Shown: piece after piece, positions 34,869 to 43,854 of the stretch
Layout: every line of letters begins with the position of its first letter
Position numbering within the stretch: the stretch's first letter is position 1
Assembly (NCBI GenBank): GCA_951813285.1
Contig: OX638355.1
Coordinates: 1,612,653 to 1,676,652, forward strand
Length of the DNA stretch: 64,000 nucleotides
Reading direction: 5' to 3'
Source of the DNA: Terriglobia bacterium
Lineage (GTDB): Bacteria > Acidobacteriota > Terriglobia > Versatilivoradales > Versatilivoraceae
The notes under the pieces: model-generated
The model's input: the letters and a program-made list of their open reading frames with translations, nothing else
The model's database searches: none
What the model was told of the DNA's origin: nothing
Made by a program: the position numbers and the translations under genes

Positions 34869-35531
34869 TCAGGGCATCGGGCCGGCACGGCGCAGGATCT
34901 CCTGGTAGTCGGCCCCGTCGCTCATTGCCTGGTGGACCCGCTGCTCCCACTCCTTGATGGCTTCGGCCCGGGAGATCACCGCTTCCAGCTCATCGGGCCG
35001 GACGACGATTACGCCGTCGTTGTCGGCCGCGACGGCATCTCCCGGGTGAATGGTGCGACCCCCGACCCGCACGGCCTGGGCGGCCGAGGCCACCCTGGAC
35101 TTGCCCACGATATAACCGGGCGCCACCGTCCGCGACCAGGCCGGAAACTCCATCCTGGCCAGGTCGGGCGTGTCACGAACCGCTCCCTCGATCAAGGCTC
35201 CTGCAAAGCCGTGTCTTCTCGCCAGGGAAGCGGCCCCCTCTCCAAAGATGCCGTGGCCATGAAGGGAGCGGGGGATCTGGATGACCATGATGGAGCCGGG
35301 CCGGGTCTGGGCCTGATAGGCATCCAGCAGCGGGGTCAGGTCGGCCGAGGCCTCGTCTTCCACCGCTTCCAGCTCCACGGTGACGGCCGTCCCCGTCATG
35401 GTGGTGAAGGGGACCACCGGCCGGATGCCGGGGTCGAGGTGGCTTTCGGGAAGCTTCAGCCGGACGCGGGCGTCGGCCAGAAGGGCCGGGGACAGGTTTG
35501 CCAGGCGCTGGCGCAGTTCCGGGGTGAGCAT
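34869..35531 (-). CDS. RraA-like aldolase/decarboxylase family protein
   Basis: 220 residues from the ATG at 35531, preceded by GAGGAGAAACC. The RraA fold is recognisable by FAGALIEGAVRDTPDLARME (the RD pair, used in metal/pyruvate binding in 4-hydroxy-4-methyl-2-oxoglutarate aldolases) and GDAVAADNDGVIVVRP. Relatives are either 2-keto-acid aldolases/oxaloacetate decarboxylases or the RNase E regulator RraA. With DapA-like genes upstream and no RNase E context, the metabolic function fits better. It lies 64 bp after the DapA-like gene and 74 bp before the amidase, consistent with an operon. There is no export signal. Confidence 0.85.
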   Translation of the reverse strand: MLTPELRQRLANLSPALLADARVRLKLPESHLDPGIRPVVPFTTMTGTAVTVELEAVEDEASADLTPLLDAYQAQTRPGSIMVIQIPRSLHGHGIFGEGAASLARRHGFAGALIEGAVRDTPDLARMEFPAWSRTVAPGYIVGKSRVASAAQAVRVGGRTIHPGDAVAADNDGVIVVRPDELEAVISRAEAIKEWEQRVHQAMSDGADYQEILRRAGPMP

Positions 35532-35595
35532 GGTTTCTCCTCGAGGGTTGGGCTTATACGGGATAACGCTTTGAAACGTTCCGGCGGGGCGCTCC

Positions 35596-36615
35596 TCAGG
35601 ACTCCGCATGGCGCCCGACGATCGCCTCGATCCGGGGTCGATCCTCGGACGCCACCTGGCCCATGGGAGGCCGGGTGGGTCCTCCGGCTCTTCCCACCGT
35701 CTCCAGGGCCACCTTGATGCCGGCGGCGCTGTAGCCGGGCCGCAGGCTGCGCACGGCGGCCATTGGAGCGATCCGTTGCTCCAGGATCCGGTTCATCTCG
35801 ACCAGGCTGCCGGCGGTGCCCTTTTTCCAGAAGGCTCGGCAAGCCTCCGGCGCCAGGCAGGACACAGCGGCCGTGTAGGCTCGGGCTCCGGCAGGAAGGG
35901 CCTTGACGGCGTGGCCTTCTCCTCGGGCAATCCACAGAAACCGATCGGGAATCAGCTCTCCCAGCCAGTGGCCCACCTCCACGCCGCCGCTGGAGTCCTG
36001 GAAGCCGATCACGTTGGGAAGCCTGGCGAGTTCCCGGATCACCTGTGCCCAATAATCCTCGACCGCTACGGCGTATCCGTGCCACATGTTGACGAAAACT
36101 CCCATGCGGACGGCCGTGGCCACTCGGTGCATGTACTGGTAGACACCCCGGGCAGTCGAGCTGCCGTACGGCGGGGCGAACAGCATGAGAGCGTCCACGC
36201 CGGCCCGCTCCGCATTGCGGGCCATCTCCAGGGTCAGTTGGTAGCCGCCCGCCACACCCTGGATGACCGGCATCTTTCCCTGGGCTCCCTCCACCGCCGC
36301 GCGCCCGGCAGCCTGGTGCTCCTCCAGGTCGAGCGAGAAGAGCTCGCCCAGGTTGCAGGTCGCCACGATGGTCATGTCCTCCGGATGCCGTTCGGCGTGG
36401 TAGGCCACGTTGCCGCGAAGCCCCTCGACGTCCAGAGCCCCATCCGACAGGAAGGGCGTGGTCAGGAAGTTGTGGACCCCCTGGCAGGCCCGGGTGAGGT
36501 CCTCCATGGATCGCCTGGGCCCGGGAGTCGGGGAACACCCCGCCGATGCCGCCAGGGTGCCTCCTGCCAGCAGGCCGGCGGTCTTCAGGAACCGGCGTCG
36601 CCTGTTTTCCGTCAT
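35596..36615 (-). CDS. Tat-lipoprotein DapA-family homologue lacking the Schiff-base lysine
   Basis: 339 residues. The leader RRRRFLKTAGLLAGGT (5-20) and lipobox ASAGC (Cys27) predict a Tat-exported lipoprotein, which is unusual for this normally cytoplasmic family. The barrel aligns by eye with DapA: LTTPFLSDGALD, VATCNLGELFSLDLEEH, AGVDALMLFAPP. At the catalytic lysine position it reads VIGFQDSSGG (Q206), and the usual YN is VN (175-176), so both Schiff-base residues are gone. It is presumably non-catalytic in the known way and perhaps a sugar-acid or pyruvate binding protein. It overlaps the upstream homologue by 4 bp. Confidence 0.85.
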   Translation of the reverse strand: MTENRRRRFLKTAGLLAGGTLAASAGCSPTPGPRRSMEDLTRACQGVHNFLTTPFLSDGALDVEGLRGNVAYHAERHPEDMTIVATCNLGELFSLDLEEHQAAGRAAVEGAQGKMPVIQGVAGGYQLTLEMARNAERAGVDALMLFAPPYGSSTARGVYQYMHRVATAVRMGVFVNMWHGYAVAVEDYWAQVIRELARLPNVIGFQDSSGGVEVGHWLGELIPDRFLWIARGEGHAVKALPAGARAYTAAVSCLAPEACRAFWKKGTAGSLVEMNRILEQRIAPMAAVRSLRPGYSAAGIKVALETVGRAGGPTRPPMGQVASEDRPRIEAIVGRHAES

Positions 36616-37619
36616 CCTTTGGTCAACTCCGAGTATCTGGCGGCAATCTCTGCGATTCGTGCTGTTCCTCCGACCTGAAGCTTGGGTGGGCGCACACTGC
36701 CGCCCGCCCGTCCCAGCCCCTCCAGCGCCGCCTTGATGGCGGCGACCCCGAAGCCCGGCGAGCGGTCGGGCAGAGGTAGCTGTTGGCGGATGTTGGCCAG
36801 AGGCGCAATGCGCTCCCGGAAGATCCTCTCCATGTCCTTGGTGTCACCCCGGATGCCGTGTCTGAAGAACTGGTGGCAGGCCCTGGGTGCCAGGGAGGCG
36901 AAGGAAGTGGCGTAGGCGGTGGCCCCGGCCGGCAGGGCCTGAAGGGCGTGTTCTTCCCCACGGGCCGTCCAGACCAGCCGCTCCCGAGCCTGAGGCCCCA
37001 GGGATTTGCCCAGGGCGATGCCACGGCTGCCGTCCTTGAACCCCAGAACATTGGGCAGGTCGGCCAGTTCTTCCAGCAGCATGGACCAGTCGTCACGCTG
37101 CGTCCGCGGGTAGATCAGCACGCCGATGCCTACCGACCGGCCAATCTCGGTGAAATACCGGCGCTGGCCCTCCAGGGTCTGAGGCCCGCCGGGGGGAGGA
37201 AAGATCAGAATGGCGTCGGCGCCGGCCTCCTCGGCGTTGCGGGACATCCGCAAGGCGAACCGGTAGCCTCCTCGAACGCCGGCCACCACGGGAAGCCTGC
37301 CCCCGGCGCCTTCCGCCGCCGCGCTCACCACCTCCCGGTGCTCCTCGAAGTCAAGCGAGAACAGCTCGCCCAGTCCGGCCGCCACCACCAAGCTCAGCGG
37401 TTGGACTCCCAGTCCGGCGTAGAAGCCTGCGTTTTGCCGCATTCCCTCGGGGTCGATTTCGAGATTGGCATGAAAGGGCGTGGGCAGGTAGCTGTGGACG
37501 CCCCGCAGGGCTTGGCGAAGGTCGTTGAGGGATCGCCGGGGCCGGGAGCCGAGGGAGGGTCCCTGGTTCTGTCCGGCTGCCAACTGCGAGAGGAACCGCC
37601 TGCGGGAAGTCTGGACCAC
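36612..37619 (-). CDS. DapA-family protein with Tat-like N-terminus, catalytic residues retained
   Basis: 335 residues. It begins SRRRFLSQLAAGQNQGPS, a Tat-like motif but with a poor hydrophobic stretch, so export is uncertain. LPTPFHANLEIDPEG and VAAGLGELFSLDFEEHREVV resemble the partner gene closely. Here K195 (VLGFKDGSRG) and Y170 (VLIYPRTQ) are present at the class I aldolase positions. It probably retains aldolase or dehydratase chemistry and may pair with the lysine-less partner encoded by the overlapping downstream gene (ATGA overlap). The two look like an old tandem duplication. First gene of the amidase run. Confidence 0.83.
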   Translation of the reverse strand: MVQTSRRRFLSQLAAGQNQGPSLGSRPRRSLNDLRQALRGVHSYLPTPFHANLEIDPEGMRQNAGFYAGLGVQPLSLVVAAGLGELFSLDFEEHREVVSAAAEGAGGRLPVVAGVRGGYRFALRMSRNAEEAGADAILIFPPPGGPQTLEGQRRYFTEIGRSVGIGVLIYPRTQRDDWSMLLEELADLPNVLGFKDGSRGIALGKSLGPQARERLVWTARGEEHALQALPAGATAYATSFASLAPRACHQFFRHGIRGDTKDMERIFRERIAPLANIRQQLPLPDRSPGFGVAAIKAALEGLGRAGGSVRPPKLQVGGTARIAEIAARYSELTKG

Positions 37620-37767
37620 GGGACTGCTCGCGGGGTTGGGACTCGAAGATTCCAGAGCGATTCGGGCCGGCCAACGCCGGCTTCGATTCGGGAGGGAAGC
37701 TTAGCACAAGCAAACGCCGAGCGTCTCGGATCTTGGCAGACTTGCACTTCTTGCCGGCGGGGGGCTT

Positions 37768-38952
37768 CAAGGGAGGAACCCACGAAGAGCAACAAGGAAC
37801 AAAAGAGACATATCCACGAAGGGCCACGAAGATGCGTTGTTTCAGGCAAGCCGGGCCCCCGCCCCCGACGACGGGGCGGATCATATGAGGAAGAAACTGC
37901 CGATCGTTTTTAAGGACGAACCACGAATGGACACGAATAGGGATGGACCCCCTTCAATGACCAACCGCGCCCGAATGTATCTGCGATATCGTGACGTTGA
38001 TATCCCGACGTCATGGGAGGGAGCCACCCGGGAGCGCGGGCGTCCCGCCCGCAACCTTATTCGTGCAAGCAGCCTGCGATCCAGGGGCATTCCCTCGAAC
38101 AGAGCACCAAACCGGCCTTTGCAGGGTTCGCTACTAGGGTGCCAAGTCCTATGCGGGCGAGACGCCCGCGCTCCCGGGTGGGCGTTCTCCCATTCACTCT
38201 TGCTCCTCAAGAGAGCGTGTCGGGTTGCCGGGCCGCAGCCCTGCCGTGCAGATCATGCGAGAGAGCCTCTTGCAATATTGGCAGTGGGACAGGTCATTTT
38301 GCCGGCAATCGTGATGTTCTGCCTATTTCAATAGTCGGGTGCGACCTGGTGGAAAAGGGAGTTCACCACAAAAAGCACAAAAGTCACAAAACGGATTTCG
38401 TGATTTCGAGTCTTGGCAATCCGAAGTTGATCCCCATGGCGACGCGTTGACCGGATGTATGCAGATAGCGCGGAACTTGTGCGACGGGTTCGGGAGTCAA
38501 CACCTTGCAGGCTTTCAGTGTTCTGCCCTTTTTGTGTTCTTGTGCCTTTTGTGGCCATCCCCGGCAAAGGTCACGCTGCCGAATTTTGCAAAAGGCTCAT
38601 CCTTGCGTCGGCTTGTGCGTCACTTGGGCTCACCGGCATTTGCTGCCGCCGCCTACGCGGCTCGACACCCATAGGCGATGTTTCCCATGGGCTGACGCCC
38701 ACGGCTAAGTGCTGCCGCGGCTTCGCCGCTCTCAAGGAAGCCGGCTAAAGCAGCATATTCTCAGGTAAGCCGGACTCCTGCCCTGCCGGCAGATCATACG
38801 ACAGTGAAACAATCAGAAATCGACCAACCCTTCCTAACCTTGGCATCCCGTCGCGGTTAACCTCAACGCCTTAGTGGCCCTTCGTCGTCCTTCGTGTCCC
38901 TTCGTGGATAACTCTTTTTTCTTTGTCTTTTTTCGGTTGTTTCAGACAAGCC
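37768..38952 (+). repeat. Repeat mosaic, copy B (REP units, CTTCGTG spacers, dispersed repeats)
   Basis: Between the DapA-like gene and the sulfatase lie about 1.5 kb without genes. 37768-37830 has an inverted CTTCGTG-type stretch (CCACGAAGGGCCACGAAG near 37814). A REP unit is at 37837-37897, a degenerate one at 38225-38265, a third at 38758-38812, then spacer A at 38813-38936 and a truncated unit at 38937-38952. 37848-38757 duplicates 8148-8810. The extra 246 bp at 38133-38378 include an inverted GCGGGCGAGACGCCCGCGCT hairpin. 37620-37767 and 38953-39059 show nothing recognisable. Confidence 0.78.
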
Positions 38953-39059
38953 GGACATCGTTCTTGCTCCCGATCGCCCATAAGAATGCGTTGTTACGCT
39001 GTCGCATGGTCCGCACGGCAGAGCGGGGTTGGGGTTTGCCAGGGGATCGGGCAGGGACC

Positions 39060-39089
39060 TTGTGATCGCGTCTGCCGGCGACCTATAAT
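39060..39089 (+). promoter_or_regulatory. Candidate sigma70-type promoter of the sulfatase gene
   Basis: TTGTGA (39060-39065) and a perfect TATAAT (39084-39089), 18 bp apart, 75 bp upstream of the sulfatase start. It lies just past the repeat mosaic. This is the best-looking promoter in the window. Confidence 0.5.
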
Positions 39090-39163
39090 GTCCCCCTTTC
39101 TTACGGCAGCCGGTCCCGCGGGAACGCCGGTGCCGGGACCTCGTCCCACAGCCAATCAGCGCC

Positions 39164-40636
39164 ATGAGCACCCCTTCCAGACCCAATATCGTCCTCCTGA
39201 TCAGTGACAATCAGCGATTGGACACCCTCGGAATCCTTGGAAGGACGGCCTGCCGAACCCCCACCTGGGACCGCGTGGCCCGGGAAGGGGTCCTGATGGA
39301 AAATCTGCGCACAACCAGCCCTATCTGCTCTCCGGCCCGGGCTTCCTTCTTTACCGGGTTCCAGCCCCACCAGGCCGGGATGCCTCATCTGCCCTACCTG
39401 GGGGCGCTTCGGGTGGGAGAAGAGGACGAGTATCCGGACATGGAGATCAACCGGCCTCCGATCTCCCACTTTCTGCGGGAGGAGGGATACCAGTGCCTCT
39501 ACGCCGGCAAATGGCACCTGGGGACCCGCAATGTTCAGCGCTGGTTCGATTGGGTCAGCGCCTGCGACAACGGGGACCGCTCCTACAGCGAGTGGTGCCG
39601 CTGGCAGGGAGTCCCCGACGGCTTCATCTTTCACGACGACGAGCGCAGCGGTCCCTATCGTTCCTCCCACTATCCGAGAATGACGGTGCCCCGGACCGGA
39701 ATCCTGGACATTCCCGCCGATAAGGAGCACAACCGCTGGATCCTGGGTCACGGATTCGAGATGTTCGGCCTGCGGGACCCGGGCAGGCCCTTTTTCCTGG
39801 TGATCAGCCTGGAGGGACCCCATCCGCCCCTGGTGGTGCCCGAGGCCTATTACCATCTCTACGATCCCGAGGACATCCCCGAACCGGACAACTGGAATGC
39901 CGGCCCGGGCGAGCCCGGGTTCCTGGAGGGGAGCTACTACCGCCGCTTGAGAAACGAGTGGGGGGAAGACTTCTCGGCCTGGCGCAAGTCCATTGCCGTC
40001 TACTGGGGCTACGCCACCTACATCGACTCGCTCTTCGGCCAGTTCGTCGGGCGTCTGGAAGCATGCGATCTGCTGGACGACACCCTGCTGGTGATGCTCT
40101 CCGACCACGCCGAGATGATGGGACAGCACGGGCTGTGGCAGAAGTTCTGTCCCTACGAGGAGGCCATTCGGGTTCCCTGGGCCATGCGCTGGCCGGCGGC
40201 CTTCAAGCCGGGCACGCGGTGTCGGGTGGACGCCAGCCATGTTGACGTGGCGGCTACGCTGCTGGACCTGGCCGGCGTTGGGGTCGAGTCCCTGGGCCTG
40301 GAAGGAGAGAGCCTGGTTCCCTATTTGAGGGGCGCCGAATCCGAGCCCGCGGCCCGCGACTGTTTCGTGCAATACAACGTGGCTCGCAACTTTGCCGGTT
40401 GGCACGGGGTGGAGAACTGGCGGGCCATCGTGCGCCGGCCCTGGAAGTACGTGCTGCATGAGAACGGCGAGACCGAACTCTACCACCTGGGCGAGGATCC
40501 GGGCGAATTGACCAACCTGGCCGGCCGTCCCGACGGCGCCTCGACGGCGTGCACCCTCAGGGAGGCCCTGCTGGCCTGGTCACGCCGCACCGGGGATCCG
40601 TTTGCGAAACAACTGGAGGAGCGGGCCGGGAGTTGA
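39164..40636 (+). CDS. Type I sulfatase (formylglycine-dependent)
   Basis: 490 residues with no signal peptide. The sulfatase signature SPICSPARASFFTGFQPHQAG places the residue converted to formylglycine at C55 (C-x-P-x-R). D15 in LLISDNQRLD contributes to the calcium site, although the usual second Asp is N16. The GKWHLG motif is present (YAGKWHLGT), and SDHAEMMGQHGLWQKF supplies the second metal-site acid, His and Lys. The C-terminus has LYHLGEDPGELTNLAG, typical of polysaccharide and choline-type sulfatases. No anaerobic maturase or FGE gene is nearby. It likely removes sulfate from a glycan or small sulfate ester. It precedes a GNAT gene by 24 bp. Confidence 0.92.
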   Translation: MSTPSRPNIVLLISDNQRLDTLGILGRTACRTPTWDRVAREGVLMENLRTTSPICSPARASFFTGFQPHQAGMPHLPYLGALRVGEEDEYPDMEINRPPISHFLREEGYQCLYAGKWHLGTRNVQRWFDWVSACDNGDRSYSEWCRWQGVPDGFIFHDDERSGPYRSSHYPRMTVPRTGILDIPADKEHNRWILGHGFEMFGLRDPGRPFFLVISLEGPHPPLVVPEAYYHLYDPEDIPEPDNWNAGPGEPGFLEGSYYRRLRNEWGEDFSAWRKSIAVYWGYATYIDSLFGQFVGRLEACDLLDDTLLVMLSDHAEMMGQHGLWQKFCPYEEAIRVPWAMRWPAAFKPGTRCRVDASHVDVAATLLDLAGVGVESLGLEGESLVPYLRGAESEPAARDCFVQYNVARNFAGWHGVENWRAIVRRPWKYVLHENGETELYHLGEDPGELTNLAGRPDGASTACTLREALLAWSRRTGDPFAKQLEERAGS

Positions 40637-40660
40637 TTGGCCCGGCTGGGGGAGATGCCG

Positions 40661-41692
40661 ATGGCAGACCGATATTCCATCCCGCTGAAAGACGGTCGCA
40701 CCCTCGAAATCGAGGTCCTGACCTTTCCCATCGACTCCGCCCGCCAAAACGCGCTCATCGGGTTGTGGCGGACGGAGTGGACCGGGGGGGACTATGACTG
40801 GCTGCAGTCCATGAACGGCGACTACAGCCGACATCTCAGGATCCAGGCGGTGCTGGGAACCATCGAGAGCCGTCCCGCGGGGACGGCCTCGGTCTGCTAC
40901 CCCTGCCGGGAACCGGACGTCTCGGTGGTCGGATCGGTCCTGACCCACCCGGACTGCCGCCGTCTGGGAGTGGCCGAAACCCTGACTTCCGCCGTGGCGG
41001 ATCTTTCCTTTCAGGCCGGATGCCGGGTGTCCTACCTGGGGGCCACCCGCGATCCCAGGAACGTCTATCTGCGCTGCGGGTTCCGCTGGTGGAACGGGGG
41101 TGTCATGCGGCTGGCGCGGGAGGATTCCTCCGGGTGCGAGGAAGCCTTGTTTGCACCGGGCCAAGCCACCTCCGTTCGCCAGTCCAATTGGGGGGACCTG
41201 CCTGCCTTCGCCTGCTTCGTGGTTCAGCCCTGGGATACGCTGGTGCTGGACTATCCGCGGGCCCTGCTTTCGGGGAAGTACGTCAAGTTGCAGCGCTGTG
41301 TCTCCAACTTTCCGGCGGTTCACGAAGAAGCGGCGCCGCGCGGCGGGGTGCTGGGCGTCCTGGTGGGTGAGTCTGCCCATCGGGTTCTGGGCTTTGGCTC
41401 CATTACCCCTGAACCCGGGGAATATCGGCGCCACAAGGCAGTCATCGACGTCTGCAGTCACGATGACTACGCCGAGGGGGCGGACTCCTTGACGCAATGG
41501 TTGCTGTCGGAGGCCGCGGCGCGGGGAGTCGAGCAGCTCCAGGCCTACGTGGCGGCTTCGGACGAGGGCAAGCAGGAACGCTTCCGCCGATTCGGCCTGA
41601 AGCCCCTGGCTCGGCTACCGGGGCAGATCAGGCTGGAGGGCCGGGATGTGGACGTGGTGGTGTTGGAAGGTCCGGTGGGGAGGGAGGCCTAG
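40661..41692 (+). CDS. GNAT family acetyltransferase (tandem-GNAT, distant Eis-like)
   Basis: 343 residues from the ATG at 40661; GGGGGAG lies seven bases upstream, so it is preferred to ATG 40655 and TTG 40637. The acetyl-CoA loop is in SVLTHPDCRRLGVAETLTSA (R-R-L-G-V). A typical GNAT end follows: YLGATRDPRNVYLRCGFRWW. The second half (GESAHRVLGFGSITPEPGEYRRH) forms another GNAT-like lobe. Substrate unknown. It overlaps functionally with nothing obvious but is probably co-transcribed with the sulfatase. Confidence 0.75.
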   Translation: MADRYSIPLKDGRTLEIEVLTFPIDSARQNALIGLWRTEWTGGDYDWLQSMNGDYSRHLRIQAVLGTIESRPAGTASVCYPCREPDVSVVGSVLTHPDCRRLGVAETLTSAVADLSFQAGCRVSYLGATRDPRNVYLRCGFRWWNGGVMRLAREDSSGCEEALFAPGQATSVRQSNWGDLPAFACFVVQPWDTLVLDYPRALLSGKYVKLQRCVSNFPAVHEEAAPRGGVLGVLVGESAHRVLGFGSITPEPGEYRRHKAVIDVCSHDDYAEGADSLTQWLLSEAAARGVEQLQAYVAASDEGKQERFRRFGLKPLARLPGQIRLEGRDVDVVVLEGPVGREA

Positions 41693-42070
41693 GCGAAGCC
41701 TGGTCTTCCGTGCGGATCATTTGAGGAAAAACAGCCGATCGCTAGTAAAGACGAACCACGAATGCACACGAATCAACACGAATAAGCACAGACAGACGGA
41801 CCTGTTTCAATGACAATCGGCACCCAAATGTTTCTGCAATTTCGTGTCCTTTGTGTGACGAGGTCATGGAACGAGGGCTCCCAGGTGATTCCGTCGCGTC
41901 GGTACGTTGGCGGGGGTCCGGTGGAGCCGCGAAGCGGCGGCAGCACTTAGCCGTGGGCGTAAGCCCATGGAAACCGATAGCTCAATGCCCGAGCCGCGAA
42001 GGCGGCGACAGCAGATGGGCGTGGATGTCAGAAGGACGCAAGCCAATTGAATGCCCAGAGGAGATATTTC
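41693..42070 (+). repeat. Gene-free interval with dispersed repeats
   Basis: 378 bp. 41700-41810 resembles part of the long duplicated block (CCGTGCGGATCATTTGAGG, then AAAGACGAACCACGAATG with AACACGAATAAGCACAGA). 41920-42030 carries the GCCGCGAAGCGGCGGCAGCA repeat with GCCGTGGGCGTAAGCCCATG, as at 6422. The ribosome-binding site for the next gene (GAGGAG) lies at 42058-42063. Confidence 0.65.
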
Positions 42071-43828
42071 ATGTCGACCGGTGGCAATTTGCCGAGAAGG
42101 GAATTCATCAAGGGCGCCATGGTCGGGGCTCTGAGCGGCCTGAGCGGCTGCGTCGGGGGTTCCCCGATTGAAGTATCCCTGCAGCCGCAGCTCAACGGCG
42201 ACCGCGACTCCTGGACTTTCGTCGGTAGTGAGGATTGGTCTCAGGACAGTCGGGGCATCCTCTATTCACCGGTGTGGAACCAGAGAAAGGCCCGCTACGG
42301 CGACCTGCTGAAGCGAGAGGATTTTGCCTATCCCACCCGGGAGGTCTTGAGCGATACGGACCTGAGCCTGGAGTTTCAGACCTTCTACTGGTCGGTGACC
42401 AACCTGTCGATCGTCCTGCGGGCGCAGGACGATCGCCGGTTCTACTGCGTCGAGTTCGACGACATGGGGCGAAAGGGAGCCAAGTATGCGGTGCGCCTCT
42501 TTGTCCAGGACGGTTCCGGTTACCGGCGGGACATTGCCGGCGGTTTTGCGCCCCATCCCGGGCTGCCCGAGCGTTGGGTGCAGCGCGGGCCCCGGCCCGA
42601 AGAGTGGGAAGAAGCGACCCCGGGCTGGATAAAGGCCCGCGTCCTGGCCGAGGGGGACCGGATTCAGGTCTTCGTGGACGGGGAACCGGTGCTGGATGTC
42701 CGGGACGGGACCTGGCGGGCCGGTCGGGCAGGGGTGATGGCCCGGGGGCCGGTCAAGATGCGGCGCCTGTCCTTGCGCGGAAGGCGGGGCCGCCTGGCTT
42801 CCCCCTGGAAAGCCTCCGGCGAGGAACATCCCCGCTACTTCCATCCCTATCCGGACCCGGGCAAGGTTTATGGCGACAATCAGACCTATCCCGGGGTCTG
42901 CCGGACGGCCGAAGGCGATCTGCTGGTGTGGATGAGCGTCAACGGGGGCCCGCACCACTTCAACGACTTCCTGCTGGTCCGGTCTCGCGACGAGGGAAGG
43001 AGTTGGGGGGAGCCGGTGCTGGTTGAGAAGTTGCCCGACGGCGGCAGGCCGGGCTTTTTCTTCGGCCACCGGGACGGCCGCCTCTCCTGCCTCTACACCT
43101 ACGAATGGGACTCCGGAGTCGCCGGCCCCAAGGTCGCCTTTTCAGAGGACGAGGGACGAACCTGGACTCCGGCCCAACCCTTGGAGGTGAGCGGGAGGCC
43201 GCTGCAGGCCGCGGCCGGGGAGGGGAAGATCGGCCCCTACTCCCCCATCACCCGCTACTCGGACGGGACTCTGCTCCAGTTCTACTACCACTTGCAAACG
43301 GTGGCGGGGGGAAGCGTGGAGTCGAACGCCGAGCGGCGCGACCGCTCGCTGGCCATTCGCTCCACCGACGACGGCCGGACCTGGACCGGCCCCTACTACC
43401 TCGACCCCGAGAACTTCGACAGCAACGAGTGCATGGGGGTGGAATGCGGCGACGGCAGCATCGTGGCCTTCGCCCGGACGCTGCGGGCTCCCTTCATGTG
43501 GATGAGCCGCTCCGGGGACAAGGGCCTCACCTGGTCCCGGCAGGTGCCCTCCGACTGCACCGGCGAGTGTCCCCAGTTGCTGCGTCACAGCTCGGGGGTG
43601 CTGATCATGGGCAGCCGGGGCTCGGGAATCTTCATGAAGACCAGCATTGACGAAGGCCTGAGCTGGTCCCGGGAAACCCGCATCTCCCTTTGTTCGGGGA
43701 TGATGGGGATAACCGAGATGAAGGACGGCCGGGTACTGGTGGTCTTCCATGAAGCCTACCGCACCCCGACCCGCATTCGCGGACACTACATGAACGTGAG
43801 GCCCGACGGCAGCCTGACGTCCGCCTGA
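42071..43828 (+). CDS. Tat-lipoprotein sialidase-like BNR protein with N-terminal lectin-like domain
   Basis: 585 residues from the ATG at 42071 (GAGGAGATATTTC upstream). Leader PRREFIKGAMVGALSGLSGC combines a Tat motif with a lipobox. Residues about 50-245 look like a laminin-G/DUF1080-type jelly roll (LEFQTFYWSVTNLSIVLRAQ, DGEPVLDVRDGTWRAGRAGV). The rest is a sialidase-like propeller with Asp boxes SRDEGRSWGEPV, SEDEGRTWTPAQ, STDDGRTWTGPY and SIDEGLSWSRE. An arginine near HPYPDPGKVYGDNQTYPGVC could not be matched to the sialidase triad, so the enzymatic role is uncertain. The next gene encodes a second BNR protein 26 bp downstream. Confidence 0.83.
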   Translation: MSTGGNLPRREFIKGAMVGALSGLSGCVGGSPIEVSLQPQLNGDRDSWTFVGSEDWSQDSRGILYSPVWNQRKARYGDLLKREDFAYPTREVLSDTDLSLEFQTFYWSVTNLSIVLRAQDDRRFYCVEFDDMGRKGAKYAVRLFVQDGSGYRRDIAGGFAPHPGLPERWVQRGPRPEEWEEATPGWIKARVLAEGDRIQVFVDGEPVLDVRDGTWRAGRAGVMARGPVKMRRLSLRGRRGRLASPWKASGEEHPRYFHPYPDPGKVYGDNQTYPGVCRTAEGDLLVWMSVNGGPHHFNDFLLVRSRDEGRSWGEPVLVEKLPDGGRPGFFFGHRDGRLSCLYTYEWDSGVAGPKVAFSEDEGRTWTPAQPLEVSGRPLQAAAGEGKIGPYSPITRYSDGTLLQFYYHLQTVAGGSVESNAERRDRSLAIRSTDDGRTWTGPYYLDPENFDSNECMGVECGDGSIVAFARTLRAPFMWMSRSGDKGLTWSRQVPSDCTGECPQLLRHSSGVLIMGSRGSGIFMKTSIDEGLSWSRETRISLCSGMMGITEMKDGRVLVVFHEAYRTPTRIRGHYMNVRPDGSLTSA

Positions 43829-43854
43829 ACCGGTCAAACCAGGAGGTTGTATCC

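Noticed and set aside
37837-38748. Open frames in the second repeat block
   Set aside because: Same repeat-derived peptides as at 8 kb, so they are artefacts of duplicated non-coding DNA.
42047-42070. Upstream ATG of the sialidase-like gene
   Set aside because: The ATG at 42071 has a GAGGAG site at good spacing and places the Tat/lipobox leader at the N-terminus.
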